Of a stretch of 64,000 bases of DNA, positions 24,272 to 36,200 are shown piece after piece. The notes beneath the pieces were generated by a model that ran no database searches, was not told the origin of the DNA, and was given only the letters and a program-made list of their open reading frames with translations. Numbering within the stretch: the first letter of the stretch is position 1; each line of letters begins with the position of its first letter. The stretch covers positions 9,315,089 to 9,379,088 of the forward strand of contig NC_134431.1 in the NCBI RefSeq assembly GCF_030867145.1, read 5' to 3'. The stretch comes from Opisthocomus hoazin. Lineage: Eukaryota > Chordata > Aves > Opisthocomiformes > Opisthocomidae. Both the position numbers and the translations under genes were made by a program.

Positions 24272-24281
24272 GAGAGGCTGA
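24264..24281 (+). other. Five-codon upstream open reading frame (MAARG-stop)
   Basis: The ATG in the YY1 motif reads five codons to TGA, all within exon 1. It is translated only if transcription starts upstream of 24264; a TATA-directed start near 24268 would exclude it. If included, it is a short uORF that could dampen translation of the main frame. Confidence 0.4.
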
Positions 24282-27200
24282 GTGTGGGGGAGACGGGGAG
24301 AAAGAGACGTAGCCGAGCTTTGGCTCCTTTCCCAGGTGAGTGGGGTTTGGAGGGAGGGAGTAACGAGTGGAGGGAGGAGAGTTCTAGTTCTTGTTCCCCT
24401 GCTTCTGGCGCTGGGGTGGGACTGGGATGGGGGAGAGAGGGCTGCCCCTTACCGGGGAAGGGAGCAGCTTGGGGCTGGCCCTGAGGGGCGGCTCTCTTCT
24501 CTCCCTCTCGCCCCCCTCCCCAGTATGGATGTGTCTCCCTGAGGGCTGGAGGGAGGGGAGCGTGGACGGGTTGTGTGTGAGGAGTAATTCCAGGGCTGGG
24601 GATGAGGGGGTTCCCGGGGCAGCGTATAAATGCCTTTACCCCTTTCTAACCATTGTAACTTTAGCACTGAGCGTAGTTAGAAGGGGGCATTCCTGAGGCA
24701 GTGGCGGGGGACCAGTGTGTGGAGCTGAAGGCTTCCCTTATCGCTATGTGATGCGTATCTGAGTAGGGAGAGTTTGGGTGGAGGTTCCTCGTGTAACAGT
24801 GAGAGAGCTGAGCTCGCGATGGATTTGTGCTGAGGATCGTCTGATCCCCTGTTCCTCAGCCTGAGTAGAGGGGGTGGGGGGGTGAAATACCTGGGCGAGA
24901 ATGGCCCCACCTGCCATCCAGCTGGGCTTATCTGATGCTGAGGCGGTTCCGAAGACCTCACTATCTGCATTCTCCTGATCATCCTGTAGCCTCGGTAAGT
25001 TTCAGAGGTGACTTGTCTCCCTGTCTCTAGTAGTAAGGAAAGGGATGGGAAATACAGCAAATAAACGATTGATTTCCATGCCTCTTATCTATTTCTGCCT
25101 TGTAGCTGCAATGAAACTGTGTTGTTGAGGGATGGAGATGAGAATTTTTTTTTTTTTCACTTCAGGTCACCTACCACTGTAGGTGTTAATGATTCTGGGA
25201 TATAAATGGGGTGAATATGGGTGGGGATGTTGTCTGAGGTTGAGATGATTCCCAGAGTCCTCTTTGTTTGCTTCTAAAGTTGGTTCTGTTTGTGGTTTCT
25301 GCTCTTACTCTTAAGCACAGTCAGGTTTTCTTTTAAAAGAGAAGCTTCCCACTTTGTCAGCTCATCCAGTGAATGTAGTTTTAAATCAGTCGCTTATTCA
25401 GGCAGTATCTCCTTCCTCTTTAACCTATTAAGAAAAAAAATCTGATTCTGCCTTTAAATCTTCTATCTAAAAGTTAACACAAAATATTATATTAGATTCT
25501 ATCTGGAATAGACAAAATTAATCAAATCTGGAAGTGTGAGAGACAGTAATGTCTAGCTATGTAATATCTATAATACAGTTAAAATGAACACTTAAGCTTA
25601 AAAAAAATCTATCATCACTACTGTAGAAAGAAATATTTATTTTTTTAAATATTTCTGACTCATAATGAGCAGCTACACCTGAGACAAAGATACGTGTGGT
25701 CTAAATATAAATGCAAGATAGCTTCATAGTAACAAGTAGTATCTGAGTGAAAGCCCTAGCATAAGATTTGGAATTAGAGGAAACGGACAAAATTGTGGGT
25801 TGGGTTTTTTGTGAGAATTTTTGTTTTTGTGTTATAACTAGACTGTGCATGATAACATACAGTAATTGTATTTGCTGTTAACCGTTATTGTAACGGGCTG
25901 TTTAATTGACTGTTTTTCAGAATTTCATTCAGCTCTGTTACTATCACTATTTTTTAAAATTATTTTATTAATACCAATGGATTTGCTGGTGTGAAATGTA
26001 GCTAGAGGTCGGGGGATAGGGGAAGTGACAGCAGACAGAATAAACCAGATATTCATCCTCACTTTACGTACTTTTCCTGATGACAGCGTGCTGTTTCTAA
26101 TCTGCTTGTATTTGGCATGTGAGTTGTATGGGGTTTGTGGTGGTTTTTTTTGTTTTCTTGTTTGTTTTGTTTTTTAAAATTCTTCACTTGAAACCCCTAT
26201 TCATCCTGGCTTTGGATTTATTAACTAGGAAGTTTTCATTGTCTGCTTATTAATTTTTTGCATAGTATCACTGAGACTAATGTATAGTTGAGACAAAATG
26301 CAGAGTAGGAAGGAAGGTGAAATCTGTTTTACAGTAGAATGTTATCTTTTGATCATGGCCTTTTTTATTAATAGTAGACAAGAAATCACAGCCAAAAGCT
26401 TCAATATTAATTTCTATATTACAGTTGCATAGAAAAGGATGTTTTGTTTTGTTTTTTTTAAAGAACCCTGAGAAAGAAAGGGTGTCTTGGTTATATTTGT
26501 CTGCAAAATCAAGCCATTGGCAGCATGTAAAATGATATTGGACACTACAATCTGACACTGGAGGTTGCTTCAACTCCTGCATTTAAATGAGCCTCCCTTG
26601 AAGAGGTGATCTTGAATGACTGTATGATATAGGATGTTCTGCATTATGTTCATGGAAGCTTTTTGATTATGAGTATTTAGAAATATCTTAAATATTCTTC
26701 TGACTTGTTTTTATACTAAAAAATGGAGGGGAGGGGGAGGGGAGGAATAGTATTCTTTATGCCAAGGATATGAGAGGGTGGTGAAGAATACCTAAACCTG
26801 AATGCTGGGGCAGCATGCCTGTGTGCTTTTTTCTCTGGCTAGATCTATTGATGTTTCTAAAAGTGTATTAGGGAAGAGGCAATTGTGAAAGAATTTAACT
26901 GCTACTGATTTAAATCTGCTGTGGAATACATTTCCACTCTGACTTTTTTATGCTGAATTTAGTTAAGAGAAGGTACATCAAATCACTTTTTACCCCTTGT
27001 AAATGGGAGGTAGACTTCAGATACACCCTATTACTTTAATAATGCTTTTAATTTAATTGGTGACTTTTATTTTTAGTTGACAGTTATCAACAAGATGATT
27101 GTCTTTGAAGCGGAACTAAATTAACTTGCCTCCAAACTCAACCTCATGAGGGATTTTTATTCTTTCGTGTGCAGTGTGTGGAATTACTGTTGGTGAGGTG

Positions 27201-30200
27201 GTATGCTTTTACATGTAGATACACATTTTTCTTTCGGGCTGTCTAGAGCCAGCCCTATTTCTAACACTGTACAGAGGTAAGAAAAAAGGCAGTTGCTGAA
27301 GACAGAATGCTATTTAAATGAGAGGGAGAAGAGGGCAAGGGGGCCACCATTGGTTTAACTGCTCATTTTGCTTATACCCTGGAAAGTCGGGCTTGTTACT
27401 GCTGATGGTAAGCTCAGGATATGGTGTAAGCTGCTTGCTTCTGAGGTTGTGACTGCTTTTGCAGTGTACTAGGAGGAGGTGATAAGGCCAGCTCTACAGG
27501 TATCTATCTACCTTTAAGTATTTCCTGACTTTGTGTGCTTCGTGTGTGGGGAGGGGTTTTGGTCACCCCCAGTCCCCCTTGTTAACCTTCACTGTTAAAT
27601 GTGAGCCAGTTCAGGTCAGGTGCAGTTAAACTGTTTGTCAAACCTTCTTTGTTAGGTTATGGATCATTGCCCTGTTGGAAATTTTATTTTAAAAGCTTTC
27701 TTACCATCAAGTTATGTTGTTTTTTTGAAGATTACAAACATGGGTAGTGTCATAACTTGAAGTCTAAAACCATCATAACTGCATTTTATGGGCAAGATTG
27801 TTCTAGAAAGCTGAAAACACTGTAGAAGTTCTCCAGAAAATGTTGTAATTGCTAGGTCAGTGCAAGCAATTTTTCATCAAAGTTGTTACACATGTGGCTA
27901 AACTACCTGGCAGTTTTGTCCTGATTTATCAGGTGCACCTGAAAATGGGGGAGGAGGGCTGCAGAACAATACCACTGTTATACTGTTAGCCATAATGACT
28001 AGCACCTGCATTAGCCTTGGCTCTGTATGAGATTTTGTCACAAAACCTGAACCCTTTACTGTTTCCACACTTCCATGTATGTCAAGATGTGTCAGAGCCA
28101 TGGAATGAGATAATCTAGTATCACAGGTATACCCAGAAGGCCTTTTAGTGGCACGTTTTCAAGGTAGGGGTGTGTATCTGTGTATATATTGTTGCGTGGA
28201 ATATTTTGCATATGACTTCTGAGTTACGAAGATTTATTTTTCCTCCTTCCATTCTCTAGTGCATGCAATTAAGAAAATGAGTTGTCTACTTTTTCAAAGG
28301 CAACATCGAAACAGGTTGCATGGCTAAAAATGTTATTAATGTAATGCGTTTCTCTTGGGTAGTTGTTGCGTAACACTTTCTTTTCTTTTTTCGCCTTGGC
28401 AGTTGTAAAAGGGGGACTAAGTGGAATAGGGCAGAATGAAAAGGCAGAAGTACCTTTTACCTCCCTGGTCTCAGAGACTGTAAGGCGATTTAATATATTG
28501 ATCAAATTTGCTCTTTGGGATTTGCTTTGTTTGTCTAGCATCTCCACAGGGCTACATGTGTGCTTTTTCTCATGAACTTTTAGGTGAGGTGGAGTAGAAT
28601 GGGATACCTTGTCTCTCTCTTATGATTCCAGTAGCTTTCTCTCAGCAAACACAGATGGTACAAATGAAATTTCTGGAGTATTTTATCATTAGGCCGTACA
28701 AACATGTTTTTGAACAACACTACAAATGTCAAAGAATTAAGAATGGACTGTGTTCCTTTCAACAAATACAGTTAGTTTTTGGATTGTTTCTAATGGAAAT
28801 CCTTTCTAGTGTCGTCTTCAACCTGGGTTTTACTATAATTAGAAAAGAGCAGTTAGTGAATGTGGGAAAGAAGAAAAAAATGATTCTTAGGGAAATCGCC
28901 GAGACTAGGAACAAGCTAGCCAAAATCTATTGTCTAAAAGAGTATTTGCCAGTTGTCTTTGAAGAAAACAACTGGCAGATTAGGTGTTTGCCTGCCACTT
29001 TCAGTGTACCAGTGTAGAATAAAGCATATCAGCCTGTGTGTTCAAAACCATTGTCAAAGACTTCCTTGAAAGCTTACCCAGTTCATTTAATGTTTAGTGT
29101 TTCTTTTCAGTGCCAGTGTTTGGCTCATGTGTGCAACAGAAATGTAATGCCGTACTTTTTTTTTTAAGGCAACTGCAAAACTGTTAATTCATATATTGCA
29201 CTCCTTCCAAGTGTCTTAGAACACCCATTTATCTTTGTAGCTGATCACAAGCTAGCCAAGACTTCAGTGTCACCATACTGTGTCTAGGGAAGTGTCTCTC
29301 TTCCTGTTACTGAACCAAACTGCAGGTATAGTTGTGAAGGTATCATGTGATGCTGCATTAAATTAGTGTTTTCTTGGGGGTAAGAGGAGATCACCTTTAT
29401 ATGACCCTAGATGTGCTAAATGTCCTTCCTTCTCTATACTCATTAACATGTAATTTTGAATTTTAAAGGAAAAATATCTCTTTATTCCAGATCATATGGT
29501 ATGCTTTTATAAACAATTTAAATAGTATCAAATGCTTGTCATCTTTACCTCATGAAGAGGGAGTGTAAGAGCATCAACTCAAAGGATCTATCGTAATGCT
29601 TAATGGGAGATTTTTTAAAGTGGTTGTTAGCAGCTTTTCTTCACAATGAAAACTATATGTTGGCTGTATCATAACTTTAACTCAATGCTTTGGGTAATGC
29701 ATTAAAATACAAACTGTGCTGTCCCTTCTAGGCTTTCATAATACTAAGCCATAAGACATCAAGCCACTAAGGAGGAGTTGGTGGAGATTTAAAAAACAAA
29801 CAACCCACCCCTCTCAATTATTGATTCTTTTAAAACCAATATGGAGGTTTTAAACTCTTGTTTTTCTAGAAACCTGAACTTTCATAACTGTTGTGACAGA
29901 CTTGAGAATTAGTGTATGTATATATATATTTTTTTTTAAAGGCTATAACTTGCTGATAATGTTGCCAGTCTACCAGATGATGCAACATTGAAATCTGTTC
30001 ACAATGGGCTGCATGGTAAAATAAAGCAGACTGTTTCTTATCCCATGCTTTTCTGAACTGCACAAAGTGAGTACGTAAATACATACACTTGTTTCACAAG
30101 GACAACACAAAACTGGCTTGCTAGCACCAGCCACTGCAAAACTACTGTTGTAGTTCTCTTATGCGCTGTTTTGGAGACTTTTCATTAAAAACTTAACAAG

Positions 30201-33200
30201 AGCGTAATCTCAGGAACTAAGTGTGAAAAATAGCTGAAGTGTTTCTGATGTTTCACTATGCCAAAGAATGACTAAGTGATGGAAGCTTGCAGTAGTGATG
30301 TACGCTTTTTTTTTTCCATTTTGCTCCTCTGAAAGCCTCTGGATTTTTTGTTTTTCTAAGTCTTAAGCGGGTCTGTAACTGCTCTGAACTCTAGCTAGAG
30401 CACAAGGTTGTGTTGTAGCATAAGAGGACTAAGCAGCTATTTCTACCTTACATTGGCAAATGAGTAGTAAGCTCTAAGGGTGCTATTTTACTGTTTACTT
30501 CCTATGTAAATGAGTGAAATGTGACTTTAAATATCTTGTGAGGACAAAATCTCTGGTATATAGATGAGCTGCTTTTTGACTTGCATAAGCAATAGTTCAC
30601 TCTTTTCTTTTAGACCTTTTATTGTTCTTTTAAGACTTTTATTGCTGTAGGTCTAGAAAGGAACCTTTCTACGCTGTATGAGTTTTAATGTTTTGTTGTT
30701 AGTTCTCATAGGCCAAATATTGATGAGCTGAATCATTTGCATACATATAATGGTGTGAAGTCAAATCCAACTTCCAGTGCTGACTGAGCATGAAAAGTTT
30801 GTTTGTTAAAATCACTTACAAATCAACTTGCTCAAAGTACATAAACTAGCTTCTGGTAAACTTTTATATGAATGATCCTGGCAATCATAAATGTCTTTCA
30901 AATGCTTTCTTAGTTAGCATGAATCTGAGGAAATTATTCTAACTGCATTTTATTAGAGACTTCCCAGAAGAAGTGTTATATGTGCACATCTAAGAATATA
31001 AAATATAACAATTTGGTTGTGTTGCTCTACATAGTTTATTTTCTTTGTGTTTATGTTATGTCTAATAACAGAATGCCCTGCTTCACTGAAACATCCTCAA
31101 GTGGTAGAACAGGTAATGGAGCAGGGAGTGGGTTGGGTGGCTTCTGTTGCTGTATCTTTTAATGGGAGGATTAAGCAAGAGGCAGAAGTGTAAGCAATTT
31201 ACTTGCCAAAAAAAAAAAAAGTGAAATGCATGTTTTTTACTCCAGTATTTTGAGGAAACTTTTTCTTGTTCAGAATAGTTAATCTAGAGGACTGTTTTTG
31301 TGTTCTTTCTGCACAAGTCTGAAGAACTAAAACCTAAAGCAAAGGTAGCATTCCCCTGTTTTTTCCTTGTGCACTCAAATTGTGACTCTAACACCTTGCT
31401 GATCACCCTGTGGAGAGTATTAACATCTTCATATTGCTGGCTTTGTCAACTACCCAAGTGGTGTTTCATCATGTTCTCTGGACACTAGTGATTCTCAGGA
31501 AAAGGGAAACTTCGGTGCTGCATGCTTTTTGCTACTGTGTGTGTGAGTGGGTAGCAGCTAATGTAGTCTACGTGGATTAACTTTTCTAAAACTGTTTAGA
31601 CAACTGTTGAGAGTGTACACATACGTGTGCATGCACACACAAACAGTATGTGGAAGCTCTGTATTGTTTCTTGGAAGCTTATGGGAGTAGTAGTAAAGGT
31701 TCAAAATGTAATTTCTTCCTCTTATTCACAATGGTGACTTTAAAATGGTTATCCATTCTTAGCAGCTTACATCTTAAGGAGATGATTTAAAACAAAAATT
31801 TGCAACTTCTTTTTTTTGGCCAGTGACTTGGACAGACTTTTCAGATCTCTTCCCCTATAACAACTTCTTTTTTCCCCCCCATAAGGGTTTGCTGAAGAGA
31901 TTAGATGGAAATAGGGAACTATGGCTTGTGTTGCACCTTCTTTTGTGCTCTGTCCATCTTTGCTGCTGCAATGGACTGAAGCAGATGTAGCAGTATCTTT
32001 TGTTGTAGCACTCTTGGTTTTATCTTCTATGGAAGCCCTTTTCATGTTCAGAGTGGGGGTTTCTGGCCTGACAGACAGACCTCAACATATAGCCTACTAG
32101 AGGACTGCACTTCAGGTAATGCTGACAGGTGTTGCATGGATTTTTAATCCTTTTAACCAGTAATTATAAAATACCATTTGCTTGGCTCACTTATAACTAT
32201 TAAGTGCTATGAGAGAGAATCGTTATGTCTAAACTACTTAAGGAAGTTTAAAAATACTTGCTCTAAGTCATACTCTGCTGTACTTCTCATTTAAGCGTAA
32301 TTTTGTCATAGCCTTTTAAACAAGAAAATCTAAAAGAACAAATGGATTCAGACACTTTAAAGGTATCTTATTTGATTGCGTACCACTTCAGTGCCATGTG
32401 CTGGCACATGCATTGTTCGTGCTTTGTAAATAATGTATGCTTCCTTATTTAAAAGTTTTAGTTTCCCATTAAAATCTGTGAATGGGAACTAACATTTTTA
32501 GGCAGTAATTCATAGAATCCCCTCTTAATCAGTATTTAAAGTATTTATCTAGTCATAGATAGCTCTAAAGGCAACAAAAGCAAGAGTACTTAACCTGTAA
32601 ATTATTCTCTTGTTTAAAATGGAACAAAACCAGCACTTCTATTAACATAGAATGTCCATTTGACCCCCCTTTAAGAAGGCGGCAGTTCTTTTGATGAGTG
32701 CACATAAAACTGAAAATGGAAAACATCTGCGCTGGCTGGAGTAGCTTTTGAAGACTTTTGCATTACACCTGTGGGTTTTCTGTTGAAGCCCCTAGTTTTT
32801 TGGTGATGCATGTTTGTAGCTCGTGAACAAGACTTGCAGAGGTGAGGTGTGGAACCAGTGGTAGCAAACTTGCAAGACTTATGTTGACTATGTTAGAGAT
32901 CATAAGAAGGTAGTAGGGATGACGAGTGGGATCCAGTGAGATGTAAAATGAGTGGAGATTTGAGGAAATTCAAGGGAGCTATCAGTTGATAGGGACAGAA
33001 TAGCTTGTGTTGTCATCCACTGTATTTTCTGTTCAAATGTACAGCTACAAGGTAGCTTCATCCTGAACTGCTTTTCTTCTCTTGTCTGTCTGTAGCTGGA
33101 CCTCAAATGACCTGTATCAAGAGATTAATATGTAGTATGCTAATATTTCAGATTGGCTAAGCAATGCTTTTGGTATATGACCAAGTTTTTTTTCCTTCTC

Positions 33201-36200
33201 TCCTGACGATCCTAGTACTGCTGTGTATTGACAAAACTTTTGCTTTGAACTAAAGATTCTGTCTAGGCAGAAGTGTGAGGTTGGTCTAGCTGTACATTCA
33301 AGAGAGTTTTTAAAAAATCTTTTAAATCAGTGGAAATTTCCAGGCTTCACAAAAAAAGGAGATTTTAAAGTTCTGGTCTAATAACTGCTTTGCAAGAAGA
33401 GAGAAATATGAAAAGGAACCGCAGACATTCTGGATGTCAGCCTGTGAAATTTTCCACTATTTCCTTTAATAACATCCAGGCATGCTTATATTGCTGGAAT
33501 TTCAGTTAGAAGTCTCATTCTGACTGAAGCTTCAAGCTACTTGGTGAGCAAATGCTCCCCAAAAATGGATTGTCAAGAAAAAAAGTTCTCACTTGTAAGA
33601 ACATGTGTAAACCGCTCCCATGCTGGATATCAACTATTGATAATATTAATCTTGCCTTCAATTTCTTGCTTCACAGTTTGTGTTAACTGTTACTATTATT
33701 AGATAACTGCCAGGTGACAATCCATCTTTTTTTGTTTCTAATAGTAAATCTAGTCTTAATGTTTTTTCAATAAGGACTTTATGTTGCTAAACTAGAAATC
33801 TTAATTGTTGTATCTTTGATATACTAAAGGAAGAAAGACATTAGGAAACATATCCTGTTCTAATCATATTCTTTGTAAAACAGTTAACTCGAAAACTTAT
33901 TTAATGGTTGTTTTATAAAGTTATTGTAGCTTCAGATACATTGGTGAAAATCAAACTGAAAGGATCTACAGGTTCAACCTCATTTGTCTACCTTGAAGCT
34001 CTTTTCTGTTGAAGTTCTTATTTACCAAAAGGCTCCCTGACCTTTCTCCAAGATCTAGAGGACTCTGTACTTTGAATGTGCCTTGTCTTTCTGTCACTAC
34101 AGATATTTATTGTTGACTTCTGCTCTTTTGGGTTAGGGCCTAAAGAATCCTTTATGGAATGAGTTGAGGGTTTTTTGCTTAAATGCTGGGGTGGGGGCGA
34201 AGGTGGTACATTCTGCAAAAAGCAAGCAACATCACAACGAACTGACTTCTTTCCAATATTAATTGAAAATGTAAAACCAGAACCCTTTAAACGCATTCCC
34301 ATGGAATGCTGCCTTTCTGAGGCAGTGTGGTACACTTCCACAGCTCTCAAGCCAAGTCAGGGCTATTGTGTGTCCTTTCTGTTGCCTCTTCTCCCGTTGC
34401 TCTGGGACAGAGGCCCTTACAATCAGCAACAGATTTAACTGAAAACTGTCCATTCCTTTCCTCTCACCAACAAAAAACCCTGAGCCCCAAAACCAAATAA
34501 AAACACCCAGACAACTGCTGGCTGTCAGCTTACCCCTAGCTGCACAAACATCAGTACTAGTGGAAGAGAATGGGTGGGACGGGACTAGAGCAGCTGCAGT
34601 CTATGAAGTTTTAAACTGGATGGAGTTCCTAGAAGACTGTTCCTGAAACAAATATGTTGTAGAAAAGAGACTGAGGTGATACCTGGGTGTAGGAGAAATT
34701 CAGCATCCTTTGTCTACCCAGGGGCTGTAATTAGAAAGAGTTGGTGGAGTTACTAATTATGTTATATTACTGATAGTTCCTTACCTGTTGTATCTACATC
34801 AGAAAACTAACTTCACTTAAGCTGATAGGGGTGAAGTAGAGATACTGAGTGTTGTTCTGAAAACTAATGTTGAGAAATCTGCAAGCATTTAACTAGTATT
34901 TGTTGCTAGTGTAGTGCATATACATATTGCTGAGCAGAATAACCTATTGAAAGGAGTAAGTACTGTAATAATTCTATTTTGGTGTAGAATTAATCCATCA
35001 AATGGATCGCTTCTGTAGAGACTCGGAAGATCAGCAACCCAATGCTATTGGGTCTAGGGTTGAAGGGTTTTTAACAGGACTAAGAGCAGTAAAGATCTTT
35101 AATAGCTCGTGATACTTGTTTCTAAATGAACTTGCAGAGTGCGCTGACATACTTGGCAGCATTTATAGAATCAGTGCTTAATAATAAGTAGTGGAACTGT
35201 CATTTAAGTTCTAGCTGTTGCTTCCGCAAAATCAACGGTAAACTTTTTTTTTGTCTGAAGACTATTTTTTTTTTTTTATGGAGACATAAATAAAAGGGGA
35301 GGGGAGGACTGTACAGAACAAGTTTTGTATACAGCTGTGTCTTATTTTATACCAAGAGTGCCTTTCATGTCTAGGTCTAGATTGTTTCCAAAGTTAACCT
35401 GTACAGCTACGTCAAAATAAACAACTAGGTGCAAAGCTGAAGACAAATTATTGTACTCTGATAAAAGTATGTTTACTGTAGGAAACTATTGCTAAATAGA
35501 AACGTATTCAATGTTTATATGACCACTTTTGAAAAAGGAATCTGTCGATGCCTGTACACAGATTGATAGGACACAGGTCAATTTAGAGCATAGCTGTTTT
35601 ACCTACAACTTCACAGAAGCGATGAAAGTGGGAAGAGTGGCACATAACAGTAATTGACAGGATCATCAATATCAAGTAGTATGTCTCTGAGCCAAGGTGG
35701 CAGTGTTTCCAGACCTGCAAAAGCAACACAGCTGAACCCTTTTGATTGGTAATTGCACTATAACACACAGTTGCCGAAATAATTGATTATTTTTTTGGAT
35801 TTAGGGCCCTGTTGAATGTCTGCTTAGTATTGCCTGGGAACTCTTTTCCCATTTTCTGTCTACCTTTAGGTTACAGTTATGGATGCAGGACCTCCTTGGC
35901 CAACTTTCAGGGCAGGTACTTGACTGACTGAATTAATTATGGACCAGACTGCTTAGATTGGAGTGTCCAAAAGCCTGTTTTAAAGTGTACGACCTCACTT
36001 CTAACTGGAATTAACTCTTAGCTGACACACAGATTCCACTGGTATGGAGGTTCAACTTACGCTTTCCTTTATGATAAGGGCAAACCCGTGAAGTGAGCTG
36101 ACTTTATCAGAGGCAGAACAGTCCTAACTCAAGTTTTTAATTAGAATACACAAATGTTTTGCCTATAATAGAATCTCATGAGCATCAACAAACTATGAAA

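Larger units (their letters stand above)
24250..24335 (+). other. Probable non-coding first exon of an unidentified + strand gene (NCOA2 is a synteny guess)
   Basis: The segment follows the promoter motifs and ends CCCAG|GTGAGT, a near-perfect 5' splice site at 24336. The 5' end is approximate. The only ATG opens a five-codon frame (24264-24281), so the exon is 5' UTR. The gene itself is not identifiable here. In mammals NCOA2 follows TRAM1 in the same orientation and has a long first intron, and my recollection is that its first exon also carries a GGAAAATGGCGGCG-type segment, but that short motif is common to many YY1 promoters. If the TRAM gene is not the TRAM1 orthologue, this synteny argument weakens. 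Confidence 0.55.
23700..24500 (+). promoter_or_regulatory. CpG-island promoter of an unidentified + strand gene
   Basis: A sharp GC- and CpG-rich island in otherwise AT-rich sequence, densest from about 23820 to 24330. Going 5' to 3' on + it contains two composite ZNF143/THAP11-type sites, a CTCF-like core (CCGCCTGGTGGC at 24205-24216), a TATTTAAAT box, a YY1-type AAAATGGCGGC, and then a strong donor at 24336. That order gives a + direction of transcription. The overlapping open frames on both strands (up to 115 codons) are Pro/Gly/Arg-rich products of GC content and are not called as genes. Confidence 0.85.

Noticed and set aside
23790..24696. Several overlapping open frames of 60-127 codons on both strands in the 24 kb CpG island
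   Set aside because: They are Pro/Gly/Arg-rich and overlap on both strands, as expected of GC-rich sequence with few stop codons. The + strand ones start upstream of the TATA/YY1 start-site region or run across the 24336 donor. None resembles a known protein.
28622..29017. 131-codon + strand open frame in the presumed long intron
   Set aside because: It has no splice or promoter context, is rich in Phe, Ile, Lys and Leu as AT-rich noise is, and matches nothing I recognise.
31767..32045. 92-codon minus-strand frame rich in Lys, Thr and Ser starting MKRASIEDK
   Set aside because: It looked protein-like at first, but it is a purine-rich strand of intronic sequence with no acceptor, donor or homologue that I can name.
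32510..32530. CATAGAATC, resembling the terminal repeat of an antisense CR1
   Set aside because: The neighbouring sequence lacks the rest of the CR1 3' end, so nine bases are not enough.
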